The position numbers and the translations under genes were made by a program. Under the pieces are notes generated by a model. It was not told where the DNA came from, did no database searches, and worked only from the letters and a program-made list of their open reading frames with translations. This document shows, in pieces, positions 51,987 through 60,290 of a stretch of DNA of 64,000 nt. The first letter of the stretch is position 1; every line of letters begins with the position of its first letter. Origin of the DNA: Phycisphaerae bacterium (GTDB taxonomy: Bacteria > Planctomycetota > Phycisphaerae > Sedimentisphaerales > Anaerobacaceae); NCBI GenBank assembly GCA_028714255.1, contig JAQTMR010000001.1, positions 62,001 through 126,000 on the forward strand, written 5' to 3'.

Positions 51987-52352
51987 TCACCTGGTCTTGG
52001 TCACAATCGAACCGAAAATATGCGTAAGTTCGTTAGCTTCACCTTCCAAAACCTTTCTTTCCTGCTCAAGGCCTTTATTTGCTCCGGTATCGACCAATCG
52101 CAACCAGTATCGGCTTTCTTTTGCTTCTTTTCGGCATATCTTTGCTCGCATAGCAAAATCCTTCTTGCTCAACGCTTCATTTGCCTCAATGTAGTTTGCT
52201 CCGATTGACCCAGATGACCTTATAAGCTGTTTGCTGTCTTCTACATTAGCCAAAGTCCGACCCAGCTTCGCAACAAACTCCCTGATTCGTCTTGCAAATA
52301 TCAACGTCCTGTCCTCAAGGTCATATTGTTTCGAATTTTGTGTTTTGGTCAT
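51987..52352 (-). CDS. Four-helix-bundle protein (S23/IVP family)
   Basis: The 121-residue helical protein (DLEDRTLIFARRIREFVAKL, RSSGSIGANYIEANEAL, AKICRKEAKESRYWLRLV) belongs to the four-helix-bundle family first seen encoded in 23S rRNA intervening sequences and related to the Avd accessory protein. Function is unknown. It is the sole gene of cassette B between leuC and leuD, co-oriented with the operon. Confidence 0.9.
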   Translation of the reverse strand: MTKTQNSKQYDLEDRTLIFARRIREFVAKLGRTLANVEDSKQLIRSSGSIGANYIEANEALSKKDFAMRAKICRKEAKESRYWLRLVDTGANKGLEQERKVLEGEANELTHIFGSIVTKTR

Positions 52353-52361
52353 TTGTATTTG

Positions 52362-52394
52362 TTTAGAATTCAGGGTTTAGATATTAGGATTTCC
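52362..52394. repeat. Cassette B right inverted repeat
   Basis: This arm ends exactly one base before the leuC stop codon (52395-52397). Its complement begins GGAAATCCTAATATCTAAA. With the left arm it could form an imperfect stem of more than 30 pairs in the leu transcript, with the four-helix-bundle gene in the loop. Confidence 0.85.
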
Positions 52395-53657
52395 TTACAT
52401 ATACTTTCTCGGGTCGGTTAGTTTTCCTTCGACAGCACTTGCGGCGGTGGTGGCGGGCGAGGCTAAATAGACTTCGCTCTTGGGATGGCCCATTCTGCCG
52501 ACGAAGTTTCTGTTAGTAGTGCTGACGCACTTTTCGCCCTGTGCTAATATGCCCATAAAGCCTCCGAGGCACGCGCCGCAGGTCGGGGCGGAAACTACGC
52601 AGCCGGCCGCGTAGAATATATCGAACAGACCTTCATCCATCGCCTGCTTCCAGATTACGGGAGTCGCGGGGACAACGATAGTTCTTATGGCGACTTTTTT
52701 GCCTTTGAAGATTTCAGCGGCGATTCTTAAATCCTCGATTCTGCCGTTGGTGCAGCTTCCGATATAGGCCTGGTCCATTACTTTTCCGGCGCATTGGCCA
52801 ATAGGGACACCATTTCCGGGCAGGTGCGGCAGAGCGACCATCGGTTCCAGTTTCGAGCAATCGAATTCCTCGACGCTCTCATATTCAGCATCCTTATCGG
52901 ATTCATATACGGTGTAATCGGTTTTTTCTTTCAGATGTTCGTCGAGGTATTGTTTTGTAACGTCGTCAAAACCGATGACGCCGTTTTTCGCACCGGCTTC
53001 GATGGCCATATTGGTTATGGTCATTCTTGCTTCCATCGACATTTTCGCCAGAGCAGGGCCTGTAAATTCCATCGCCTTATAGAGCGCACCATCGACGCCG
53101 ATTCGCGTAATTACAGCGATTATTACGTCTTTGCTGTAAATGCCTTTCGGCAGCGAGCCATTTAGCACAAACTTTATTGACGCAGGGACCTTGAACCAAA
53201 GCTGGCCCGTAGCGATAGCTGCGGCTAAATCGGTCGAGCCGATGCCTGTGCTGAACGCAGCGAAAGCGCCATAGGTACACGTATGGGAATCGCCTCCGAC
53301 TATACAATCGCCTGGGCGGATATGTCCCTGTTCGGGCAGCAGCGCGTGGCAGACGCCTGCCCTGCCGAGTTTGTAATAGTGCTTTATGTTTTGCCGTTTT
53401 GCCCATTCGTCGAGACGCTTATGGAGTTCGGCACTTTTGATGTCTTTAGCTGGCTGAAAGTGGTCGGGCGTAACGATAATTTTTTCCGGGTCGAAGACTT
53501 TATCGATGCCGTGTTTAGCGAGCATAGAGATAGCCGGCGGCGTAGTAACGTCGTGACACATAACTATATCTATATTCGCATTGACAAGTTCACCGGCTTT
53601 AATCGTTTTTTTGCCGGCTGCTTTTGCCAAGATTTTCTCAGTAATTGTCATACTCAT
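52395..53657 (-). CDS. leuC: 3-isopropylmalate dehydratase large subunit
   Basis: LeuC carries the [4Fe-4S] cluster of isopropylmalate isomerase. The 420-residue protein has [36 protein letters not shown] and [13 protein letters not shown], and the cluster motif [10 protein letters not shown], that is, cysteines in the aconitase pattern. Length fits the bacterial/archaeal short LeuC class. It is flanked upstream by cassette C and downstream by cassette B. AAGGG before the ATG is just outside the cassette C repeat. Confidence 0.96.
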   Translation of the reverse strand: MSMTITEKILAKAAGKKTIKAGELVNANIDIVMCHDVTTPPAISMLAKHGIDKVFDPEKIIVTPDHFQPAKDIKSAELHKRLDEWAKRQNIKHYYKLGRAGVCHALLPEQGHIRPGDCIVGGDSHTCTYGAFAAFSTGIGSTDLAAAIATGQLWFKVPASIKFVLNGSLPKGIYSKDVIIAVITRIGVDGALYKAMEFTGPALAKMSMEARMTITNMAIEAGAKNGVIGFDDVTKQYLDEHLKEKTDYTVYESDKDAEYESVEEFDCSKLEPMVALPHLPGNGVPIGQCAGKVMDQAYIGSCTNGRIEDLRIAAEIFKGKKVAIRTIVVPATPVIWKQAMDEGLFDIFYAAGCVVSAPTCGACLGGFMGILAQGEKCVSTTNRNFVGRMGHPKSEVYLASPATTAASAVEGKLTDPRKYM

Positions 53658-53668
53658 AAATTTTTCCC

Positions 53669-53695
53669 TTAGGGTTCAGGGGATAGGGTTTAGGG
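53669..53695. repeat. Cassette C left inverted repeat (TTAGGG-like)
   Basis: The 27 bases, made of TTAGGGT-type heptamers (TTAGGGTTCAGGGG then ATAGGGTTTAGGG), match the reverse complement of 54895-54921 at 24 of 27 positions. The final codons and stop of the four-helix-bundle gene lie inside this arm. Confidence 0.87.
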
Positions 53696-54077
53696 GGATA
53701 GTTTTACTCGCTTCAATATCCGGTTTTGGATACATTATGCGGTAAAGCATTCCGCCAACTTCTTTTAATAGGCCTTTAATAGCATTATTTTGTTTTGTAT
53801 AACCTAAATCTACCGCCAGCAAATATTGAGTTTCCAATTCCAGCAGAGAACCATAGGCTATGGACAAAAACCTGTGGTAGTCAGTTTTGTGTTTTCTGCC
53901 GTATCCTTCGGCTATATTCGAAGGAATTGATATTGCTGCTCTTCTAACTTGTTGTGTTAATCCGTATGTTTCAGACTTCGGAAAATCACAGGTAAGTTTA
54001 TAAATTTCCAAAACAAGTATATAGGCTTTCTGCCAGACTATAAGTTCTTTGAAACTTTTTAATTTCTTCGTTTCCAT
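53676..54077 (-). CDS. Four-helix-bundle protein (S23/IVP family), second copy
   Basis: The 133-residue protein has the family pattern SFKELIVWQKAYILVLEIYK, FPKSETYGLTQQVRRAAISI, PSNIAEGYGRKHKTDYHRFL and SLLELETQYLLA. It is of the canonical S23 branch, while the cassette B protein is more divergent, so the two were acquired separately or diverged long ago. The C-terminal TIPLNPIP is read from the repeat arm. It lies 26 bases behind an unknown gene in cassette C. Confidence 0.92.
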   Translation of the reverse strand: METKKLKSFKELIVWQKAYILVLEIYKLTCDFPKSETYGLTQQVRRAAISIPSNIAEGYGRKHKTDYHRFLSIAYGSLLELETQYLLAVDLGYTKQNNAIKGLLKEVGGMLYRIMYPKPDIEASKTIPLNPIP

Positions 54078-54103
54078 TTTTTGAGCCTTTTCACCCTGTT
54101 TTG

Positions 54104-54874
54104 CTATTCTCGCTCGTATTCATAAAACCACGCCTTGAATCTATTGCTTGCATCACCTCTCCATTCGCTTCCTTTTTTTATGTCTTTACTACAATATCCC
54201 ACAGGATACGAAAAGAGTTTTGACTCAATAACCATATTGTAATCCGGACAGCCAATAGAATTAGGCTGCCGCCGTCCAAAATCCTCTTTGAGTAACTCAA
54301 AGGGAGAAATGGGCAATCCGCCTGTTTCATCCAAAAATATACAACCTTTTTCCCACAGAATATCCCAACAATCTTCACAACGTATGATTGCCAAAAACAA
54401 GCCACAGAGAGCTTCGACCACATACTTCAGTTTCGCTTTTTCCTGGTTTTTAATGCGATTGTGTTTAACCTTCTGATACGCTTTCCACCATTCTAATTCT
54501 AAATCTTTGCGCCTGTTCCATATTGCCTTAGTAAACTCGGAAGCAGTTAACGAAGACCATGGACTAAACGGCTGAACTTTTTTACCGCTTTCGCCCCAGA
54601 ATACAGCCCATTTGGAAGCTATATCAGAACCGAAATGTGTAAAGTAATCTACAATGTATGGGTTTTTCCCCTTAATTGGTTTTATTTTATTTTTTTCCAT
54701 TTCCCATAACCACAGCGAATCCAGTTGGCTACAGACATCGAGGAAAATTGTTACAAGTCGTGGTGACCATACGTTTTTATGCTCATCACAATATGGTACA
54801 AACTCCAAAAAATCATAAAGATTTTTTTCTGCATCTGTAAACCAGTTAACAACATTTCTCAGCAAATCTGCCAT
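54104..54874 (-). CDS. Unknown cassette C protein with WWKAYQKVKHNR motif
   Basis: From the ATG at 54874 (AAGGA five bases upstream) the product has 256 residues. I do not recognise the family. It is helical and aromatic-rich, with LELEWWKAYQKVKHNR near residue 130, an LFLAIIRCEDCWDILW helix near 165 and a Cys-poor C-terminal part. The motif resembles the KxKH-R helix of some HEPN-like RNA-associated proteins, but a proper Rx4-6H is not seen. Its place in a repeat-bounded cassette with a four-helix-bundle gene suggests an accessory role. Confidence 0.6.
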   Translation of the reverse strand: MADLLRNVVNWFTDAEKNLYDFLEFVPYCDEHKNVWSPRLVTIFLDVCSQLDSLWLWEMEKNKIKPIKGKNPYIVDYFTHFGSDIASKWAVFWGESGKKVQPFSPWSSLTASEFTKAIWNRRKDLELEWWKAYQKVKHNRIKNQEKAKLKYVVEALCGLFLAIIRCEDCWDILWEKGCIFLDETGGLPISPFELLKEDFGRRQPNSIGCPDYNMVIESKLFSYPVGYCSKDIKKGSEWRGDASNRFKAWFYEYERE

Positions 54875-54894
54875 TCGCATTCCTTATTTCTATA

Positions 54895-54921
54895 CCCTAA
54901 ACCCTGTCCCCTATACCCTAA
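54895..54921. repeat. Cassette C right inverted repeat (CCCTAA-like)
   Basis: The arm reads CCCTAAACCCTGTCCCC and TATACCCTAA and complements 53669-53695 at 24 of 27 positions. It lies between the unknown gene and the EamA-type gene. Confidence 0.87.
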
Positions 54922-54937
54922 ATTTTCAGTCTTGCTG

Positions 54938-55378
54938 CTACCTTGCTACAAGGACACCGCCGGAGACTATCAACAAACTACCTATCACTATTCTCATAGC
55001 TCCGGCCAAGTCAGGTACTTCACGCAGAATCATTATCCCAAGCAGCACAGCAACGAGCGTATTGCAGTTGAAAATCGGTACCGCACAGGAGACGTCAGCG
55101 CCGGCTTTGAACGCAAAGAGCGAAAAGACCATTCCCATAGCCCAAAGAATTCCCTGCGATACGCCTGCTGCGGCTGAAGGGGCAGTAATCGTCGGTTTCG
55201 GGTCTTTGCTAAAGATGCCGTATATCCCGACGACAATGATGATTCCGATGAGCATCAATATCGCCGACCATTTGGGGCCCAAGCCACAATACTTATCTAC
55301 GGTTGCGACCTTGGCTACTACTATGTAACTGCCCCAGCAAACCATCGCCAACAATGCGAAAATCAACCATGTTTTCAT
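54938..55378 (-). CDS. Single-EamA-domain membrane protein
   Basis: The 146-residue protein has five predicted helices: FALLAMVCWGSYIVVAKVA, ILMLIGIIIVVGIYGIF, GILWAMGMVFSLFAFKAGA, NTLVAVLLGIMILREVP, and IVIGSLLIVSGGVLVA. It matches one half of an EamA/DMT transporter, so it probably works as a dimer. AGAGGTG lies before the ATG. Its position directly behind leuA raises the possibility of amino-acid or intermediate export, but the substrate is unknown. Confidence 0.8.
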   Translation of the reverse strand: MKTWLIFALLAMVCWGSYIVVAKVATVDKYCGLGPKWSAILMLIGIIIVVGIYGIFSKDPKPTITAPSAAAGVSQGILWAMGMVFSLFAFKAGADVSCAVPIFNCNTLVAVLLGIMILREVPDLAGAMRIVIGSLLIVSGGVLVAR

Positions 55379-55416
55379 TTAGCACCTCTTAGTTCGTTTT
55401 CTTATCCAGTCAATTT

Positions 55417-56982
55417 TTACAGTTCTGCTTTTACGCTCGGCTCATCATCCTGCTGGCCTCTTGCGACCATACGATTTATGGCGTCGATATAAGCTTTTGC
55501 GCTAGCCTCGATAATGTCGGTGGAGACGCCCCTGCCGACAAACGTCCTGTTGTCTGTTTTAATCTTCACAGTCGCTTCGCCGAGGGCTTCTTTGCCGCCG
55601 GTAACTGCGCGAATGGAATAGTTTTCGAGCGTCGGCGAAAAGCCGGTCGCTTCGCGAATCGCTTCATAAGCGGCATCGACGGGGCCGTCGCCTTCGGACT
55701 GGGCCTCTTTCAACTGGCCTTTGCTGCGGATTCTAACTGTCGCCGAGGGATTTATTCCTGTTTCCATCAGCACCCGCAGATACACCATCTCAAAGGTGTG
55801 CTCTACTACCCGCACCTCATCATCGATAATCGCAATGACGTCTTCATCGAATACCTCTTTTTTCTTGTCGGCTATCTGGAGGAATCGCTGATAGGCCTGT
55901 TCAATCTCTTCTTTGGTCAGCTTGTAGCCAAGCTTTTTGCAGTGGCTGGAAAAGCCGTGCCTGCCGGCGTGCCGCCCCAGAACCATCCTCGAGCCGCTAA
56001 GGCCGATAGTTTCCGGTGTCATAATCTCATAGGTGCTTCGCTCCTTGAGGACACCATCAACATGTACGCCGCTTTCGTGTGCGAAGGCATTGGAACCAAC
56101 GATAGCCTTGTTCGGCTGAACGACAAAGCCGGTCAGTCTCGAAACCAACTGGCTGGTCTTGTAAATCTGTTTCGTATCGATACTCGTTGTTAACGGCCTT
56201 GGTCTATCCTTGCCGAAGAAGTCGGGTCTGGTATGTATGGCCATAACGACTTCTTCGAGGGCGGCGTTGCCGGCGCGTTCGCCGAGTCCGTTGACGGAGC
56301 ACTCGACCTGACGGGCTCCGTTTCGTACGCCGGTAAGCGAATTTGCCACGGCCATACCGAGGTCATTGTGGCAATGTGTACTTATTATACATTTGTCTAT
56401 GGCGGGGACATCCGATTTAAGCTGGGCGATGATTCGACCATACTCATACGGCAGGACGTAGCCAACCGTATCCGGGATATTCAATGTGGTCGCACCGGCT
56501 TCGATACAAGCGGTCAGTATTTCAATGAGGAACGGCATTTCGCTTCTGCAGGCATCTTCCGGCGAGAATTCGACATCGTCGGTAAAGGTCTTGGCGAACC
56601 TGACGGCCTCGACAGCCATTTTCAGAACTTCAGCAGGCGTCTTGTTTAACTTGTGCTTCATATGAATCGGCGAGGTCGCGATGAACGTATGTATGCGCCG
56701 CTTCTTTGCCGGGGCGATGGCTTTCCCGGCGGCTTCGATGTCCTTTTCGTTCGCACGCGCCAGGCCCGCTATAGTCGGACCGGTTACCTGTCCGGCAATT
56801 TTGGTGGTTGCTTCAAACTGCACGGGCGAGGAGACCGGAAAGCCCGCTTCGATTATATCGACACCTAAAACCGCTAATTGCTGAGCGATTTCGAGTTTTT
56901 CAGAGATTGAAAGAGATGCACCGGGGGCCTGCTCGCCATCGCGCAAGGTGGTGTCGAAAATTAAGATTTTTTCTTCAGACAT
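55417..56982 (-). CDS. leuA: 2-isopropylmalate synthase
   Basis: LeuA condenses 2-oxoisovalerate and acetyl-CoA, the first committed step to leucine. The 521-residue protein has the catalytic-barrel start IFDTTLRDGEQAPGASLS, the metal-binding STHCHNDLGMAVANSL, the GLGERAGNAALEEVVMA block, and a C-terminal allosteric LeuA-dimer domain (about 385-510, with VTGGKEALGEATVKI). The tail suggests leucine feedback inhibition. It is the first gene of the leu operon; GGAG precedes the ATG. No clear leader peptide or T-box is seen. Confidence 0.95.
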   Translation of the reverse strand: MSEEKILIFDTTLRDGEQAPGASLSISEKLEIAQQLAVLGVDIIEAGFPVSSPVQFEATTKIAGQVTGPTIAGLARANEKDIEAAGKAIAPAKKRRIHTFIATSPIHMKHKLNKTPAEVLKMAVEAVRFAKTFTDDVEFSPEDACRSEMPFLIEILTACIEAGATTLNIPDTVGYVLPYEYGRIIAQLKSDVPAIDKCIISTHCHNDLGMAVANSLTGVRNGARQVECSVNGLGERAGNAALEEVVMAIHTRPDFFGKDRPRPLTTSIDTKQIYKTSQLVSRLTGFVVQPNKAIVGSNAFAHESGVHVDGVLKERSTYEIMTPETIGLSGSRMVLGRHAGRHGFSSHCKKLGYKLTKEEIEQAYQRFLQIADKKKEVFDEDVIAIIDDEVRVVEHTFEMVYLRVLMETGINPSATVRIRSKGQLKEAQSEGDGPVDAAYEAIREATGFSPTLENYSIRAVTGGKEALGEATVKIKTDNRTFVGRGVSTDIIEASAKAYIDAINRMVARGQQDDEPSVKAEL

Positions 56983-57408
56983 TTAATTTCTCCAAAACTA
57001 ACGCCGATTAGAGGTAATTATGCCCCAATCAGTGTTAAATTGCTACGAATTTATCGAAAAACGCTGGAATAGAAATATAGAATTTTGGTGTAAAAGAGTT
57101 ATTGCGCCTTGCGGCGCAAAAGGAGTGCGCTAAGGCACAGAATTGCCTTTTGCGGAGAGCAGGTTGTACGAATTTGCCTCATAACACCGATTATACGAAA
57201 AGGAAAAGCTTTTGCAACAACTATTTTTGCGGAATTTGCGTTTAGAACCCCCAACCTACGTACTTTATCTTGCTTTTGGGGATACGATGCCGCCTTGCTA
57301 TTGCAAAGTGTTAATCCTTGACAGAATCAATGTTTTATGATAGTCTTTGAGTACGGAAGAAACAGCAGGAGGTAAACTGCCACTATTGTGTGTTTTTTTG
57401 GAGGAATG
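56983..57408. other. Divergent intergenic region between leuA and GH5 gene
   Basis: No gene is supported. A TTGCGCC/GGCGCAA hairpin lies at 57102-57119. A TTGACA at 57317 is followed only 12 bases later by TATGAT, too close for a standard promoter. AGGAGGT (57367-57373) and GGAGG (57400-57404) are ribosome-binding sites for the alternative starts of the GH5 gene. Confidence 0.45.
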
Positions 57409-60165
57409 ATGAAGTTTAACCACTTAAGGGTTCTCCAGACCAAATTTATCAAAGTTGTTATTTGTTGCATAGTTTTCTGTTCAATCACGCCGGTTTACTC
57501 CGCCACCCCCTGGCTGCATGTTGTGGGCAATCAAATCCAAGACCCGGCCGGTAATCAGGTCGTCCTGCGGGGCGTTGCATTGATTGATATAGGAATCGTA
57601 GAATTGGATAGAGGCGGGGTAATACCTTTAATTAACCGACTGACGGATAAAACGGATACCCAAGGCTCCTATGTCGGCTGGCAAACTAAGGTCGTCCGGC
57701 TCGCGGTCTATCCATCAGACCAGGGAGGCAGTGGTTCGTGGTGTTTTGATGATGACCCTGATTATTACTACGACAATCTTTTGCGGCCGGTCGTAGATTA
57801 CTGTGCATCGAAAGGTCTTTATGTAATCATCGACTGGCATTATATCTCCAATACCGTTGACCACATTGCATCGACAAGCGCGTTCTGGAACTACATTGCA
57901 CCCAAATTTGCCAACGAAAGTCATGTCATTTACGAGCTTTTTAATGAGCCAACGGATACAAGCTGGCCTGTTGTTAAGGCCAATATGCAAACATGGATAA
58001 ATATCGTACGCTCTTATGCCCCTGATAATCTTATCCTTGTCAGCGGCCCAAGGTGGTCTCAGGATATTGCGGCCTGTGCCACTAACCCCGTTAGCGGAGG
58101 CAACATTGCTTACGTTTCTCATATTTATCCAAGTCACTGGATATATAGTAATGCCTATCATACGAATCAGATTCTTACCTGCGCCGCCGTGCATCCTGTG
58201 GTAATGACTGAATGGGGGTTCACCTCCGACCTTAAGTATGACGACAATAACCATCTACTGATTGGCACGGTTACCAACTATGGTCAGCCCTTGATGGACT
58301 TTATCGAACAGCATAAAATCGGCAACACCGCCTGGTGCGCCGACTACAGTTGGGGGCCTCCGATGTTTAATACGGATTGGACGCTTCGCTGCGGGAATGG
58401 CGAAATGGGCTGTTTTGTAAAGGACACTCTTTATTTGCGGAGGGGCGATGACCAGCCGAGCGATCTTACAAGTAATGAGCCGAAGCCAGTTGACGGTGCG
58501 ACGGATGCGCCGAGGAATGCGGTCCTGAGTTGGGAACCGGGAGTTCTTTCCGCCGGACACGATGTATATTTCGGCACCAGTGAATCCGACGTGACGGCCG
58601 CCAACAGAAGCAATCCTCTGGGCGTGCTGGTCAGTATAGACCAGGCCCCCTGCACTTACGACCCCTGCGGACTTCTTATTGCGGAGACAAATTACTATTG
58701 GCGGATTGATGAGGTCAACTCCAACGACGTCAATGTCTGGCCAGGCAGAGTGTGGGAGTTTAAGACTGGTAAAGGTCTTGCGGTAGAAAGTTTTGACTCA
58801 TACAGTGACAGTAATACTCTGCGTGCTGTATGGAAGTCTAACCTTATCAGCGGCGCGGATGTTTGCCTTGAGACAGCAAAGATTCACTCCTCTGGTCAGT
58901 CAATGAAGTATAATTACGATGATATTAGTTCCTCCAACTACTGTTCAGAGGCCGATGTGAATACTCTTAGTCTGCCAAGCGGCATCGGGCGAGACTGGAC
59001 CGCCGGCGGGGTTAAAGCACTGGCGATATACTTCTATGGCCAAGCAGGCAACGAGTCTAACGAACCAATGTTTGTGAGGCTGTACGACGCCGACAGCAAT
59101 GCGATGGTAACATACGGCGACTACGGTGAAGACACCAGCGGCCTGAAGGAGCCATGGTGGCACGAGTGGAATATTGCCTTGTCAGATTTTGCCGGTGTGG
59201 ACCAAAACAACGTCACAAAGATTACCCTCGGCTTCGGCGACAAGACAGGGCCGGACGCAGAAGGTAACGTGTATTTTGATGATATCCGGCTGTATGCACC
59301 GAGATGCATTTCTGGAAGGACTACAGCAGACGTCAACGGCGACTGTTTCGTTGATTGTGCCGACCTTGAGATATTGACAGATTACTGGCTGGTACCGGTG
59401 TCGGCAACAGCTCCGAGCGATGCCAATCTTGTCGGCAAGTGGATACTTGACGGCGATGCCTGCGACACTTCGGGTTATAACAACGACGGCATCCTCACAG
59501 GCGGGACTATCTGGGTACCCGGCCGCCATCCGGATAAAAACGGTTTGGCGATTGAGTTTTTCGATGAAGATACCGACTACGTTAATTTCGGCACAGACGC
59601 GAGTCTGAATCTTACTACAAAAGCTACGGTCGCAACGTGGATTAAAACTAATGATGCCGGCGACGGTCAAACAAACGCTTACGTGTCGAAAGGACACTTT
59701 ACAGATGTTCCAATAGATAGAAACGGCGCCTATGGTATATGGCACAATGCCGGTAACAACATAGAATTCTTTATCTATGTCGGCCCAACTATGTATTCGG
59801 CGGCTTATCCCGTGGGGAGTTCATTTAACGAAGACTGGCACCATGTAGCCGGGACTTACGATGGCATTAACGTCAAGTTATATATCGACGGCCAATTAAA
59901 AGCTGCTGCCGCCTGTACAGGAAATATAAACATCAATAACAAGAGGCTCCTTATGGGAGCAAGTGAAACCGGCAACTCGAGTAATCAAACTTATTACTGC
60001 GATGCTAAAATAGATGAAGTTTATATTTACAGCAGGGTTCTGTCGCAGGGCGAGATAATGTATCTCTCCGAGAAGCATGTTGACCTGAACAAGGATGGGA
60101 TGGTCAATTTCAAAGACTTTGCTTCTTTGGCGGAAAAGTGGCTCGAAGAAAACCTGTGGCCGTAA
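57409..60165 (+). CDS. Secreted GH5 glycoside hydrolase with LamG and dockerin-like tails
   Basis: From the ATG at 57409 the product has 918 residues; a GTG at 57388 is an alternative. Signal peptide 1-31 (IKVVICCIVFCSITPVYSA). GH5 barrel about 35-345: acid/base E180 in ELFNEPTD and nucleophile E268 in VMTEWGF, with IIDWHY before. FN3-like region about 353-460 (YFGTSESDV, NYYWRIDEV). Beta-sandwich CBM-like domain about 465-640. Dockerin-like segment DVNGDCFVDCADLEILTDYW near 655. LamG domain about 690-880. A second dockerin-like end, DLNKDGMVNFKDFASLAEKW, follows. A cellulase or mannanase-like endo-activity is expected. Probably exported, possibly by the T2SS at 10-23 kb. Confidence 0.9.
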   Translation: MKFNHLRVLQTKFIKVVICCIVFCSITPVYSATPWLHVVGNQIQDPAGNQVVLRGVALIDIGIVELDRGGVIPLINRLTDKTDTQGSYVGWQTKVVRLAVYPSDQGGSGSWCFDDDPDYYYDNLLRPVVDYCASKGLYVIIDWHYISNTVDHIASTSAFWNYIAPKFANESHVIYELFNEPTDTSWPVVKANMQTWINIVRSYAPDNLILVSGPRWSQDIAACATNPVSGGNIAYVSHIYPSHWIYSNAYHTNQILTCAAVHPVVMTEWGFTSDLKYDDNNHLLIGTVTNYGQPLMDFIEQHKIGNTAWCADYSWGPPMFNTDWTLRCGNGEMGCFVKDTLYLRRGDDQPSDLTSNEPKPVDGATDAPRNAVLSWEPGVLSAGHDVYFGTSESDVTAANRSNPLGVLVSIDQAPCTYDPCGLLIAETNYYWRIDEVNSNDVNVWPGRVWEFKTGKGLAVESFDSYSDSNTLRAVWKSNLISGADVCLETAKIHSSGQSMKYNYDDISSSNYCSEADVNTLSLPSGIGRDWTAGGVKALAIYFYGQAGNESNEPMFVRLYDADSNAMVTYGDYGEDTSGLKEPWWHEWNIALSDFAGVDQNNVTKITLGFGDKTGPDAEGNVYFDDIRLYAPRCISGRTTADVNGDCFVDCADLEILTDYWLVPVSATAPSDANLVGKWILDGDACDTSGYNNDGILTGGTIWVPGRHPDKNGLAIEFFDEDTDYVNFGTDASLNLTTKATVATWIKTNDAGDGQTNAYVSKGHFTDVPIDRNGAYGIWHNAGNNIEFFIYVGPTMYSAAYPVGSSFNEDWHHVAGTYDGINVKLYIDGQLKAAAACTGNININNKRLLMGASETGNSSNQTYYCDAKIDEVYIYSRVLSQGEIMYLSEKHVDLNKDGMVNFKDFASLAEKWLEENLWP

Positions 60166-60232
60166 TCAGCAACGGCAGGATTTCTGTCCCCTGCTGTCTG
60201 GACATGGTTCTGCACTTCGATAAAACTCGGTG

Positions 60233-60258
60233 CGGGCGATGCTCTGGCAAGTCGCCCG
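60233..60258 (+). other. Hairpin before secreted-protein gene
   Basis: CGGGCGA and TCGCCCG pair across a 12-base loop between the GH5 gene and the next gene. No T-tract follows. It may stabilise or attenuate the message between the two secreted-protein genes. Confidence 0.35.
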
Positions 60259-60290
60259 TGTAGGCATAAAAATAAAAAAGGAGGCAAAAA

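Noticed and set aside
53669-54921. TTAGGG-like arms as a telomere or linear chromosome end
   Set aside because: The heptamers are few, imperfect, internal and flanked by continuous operon genes on both sides.
57317-57334. Sigma-70 promoter before the GH5 gene
   Set aside because: TTGACA is present, but the best -10-like box is only 12 bases away; spacing does not fit.
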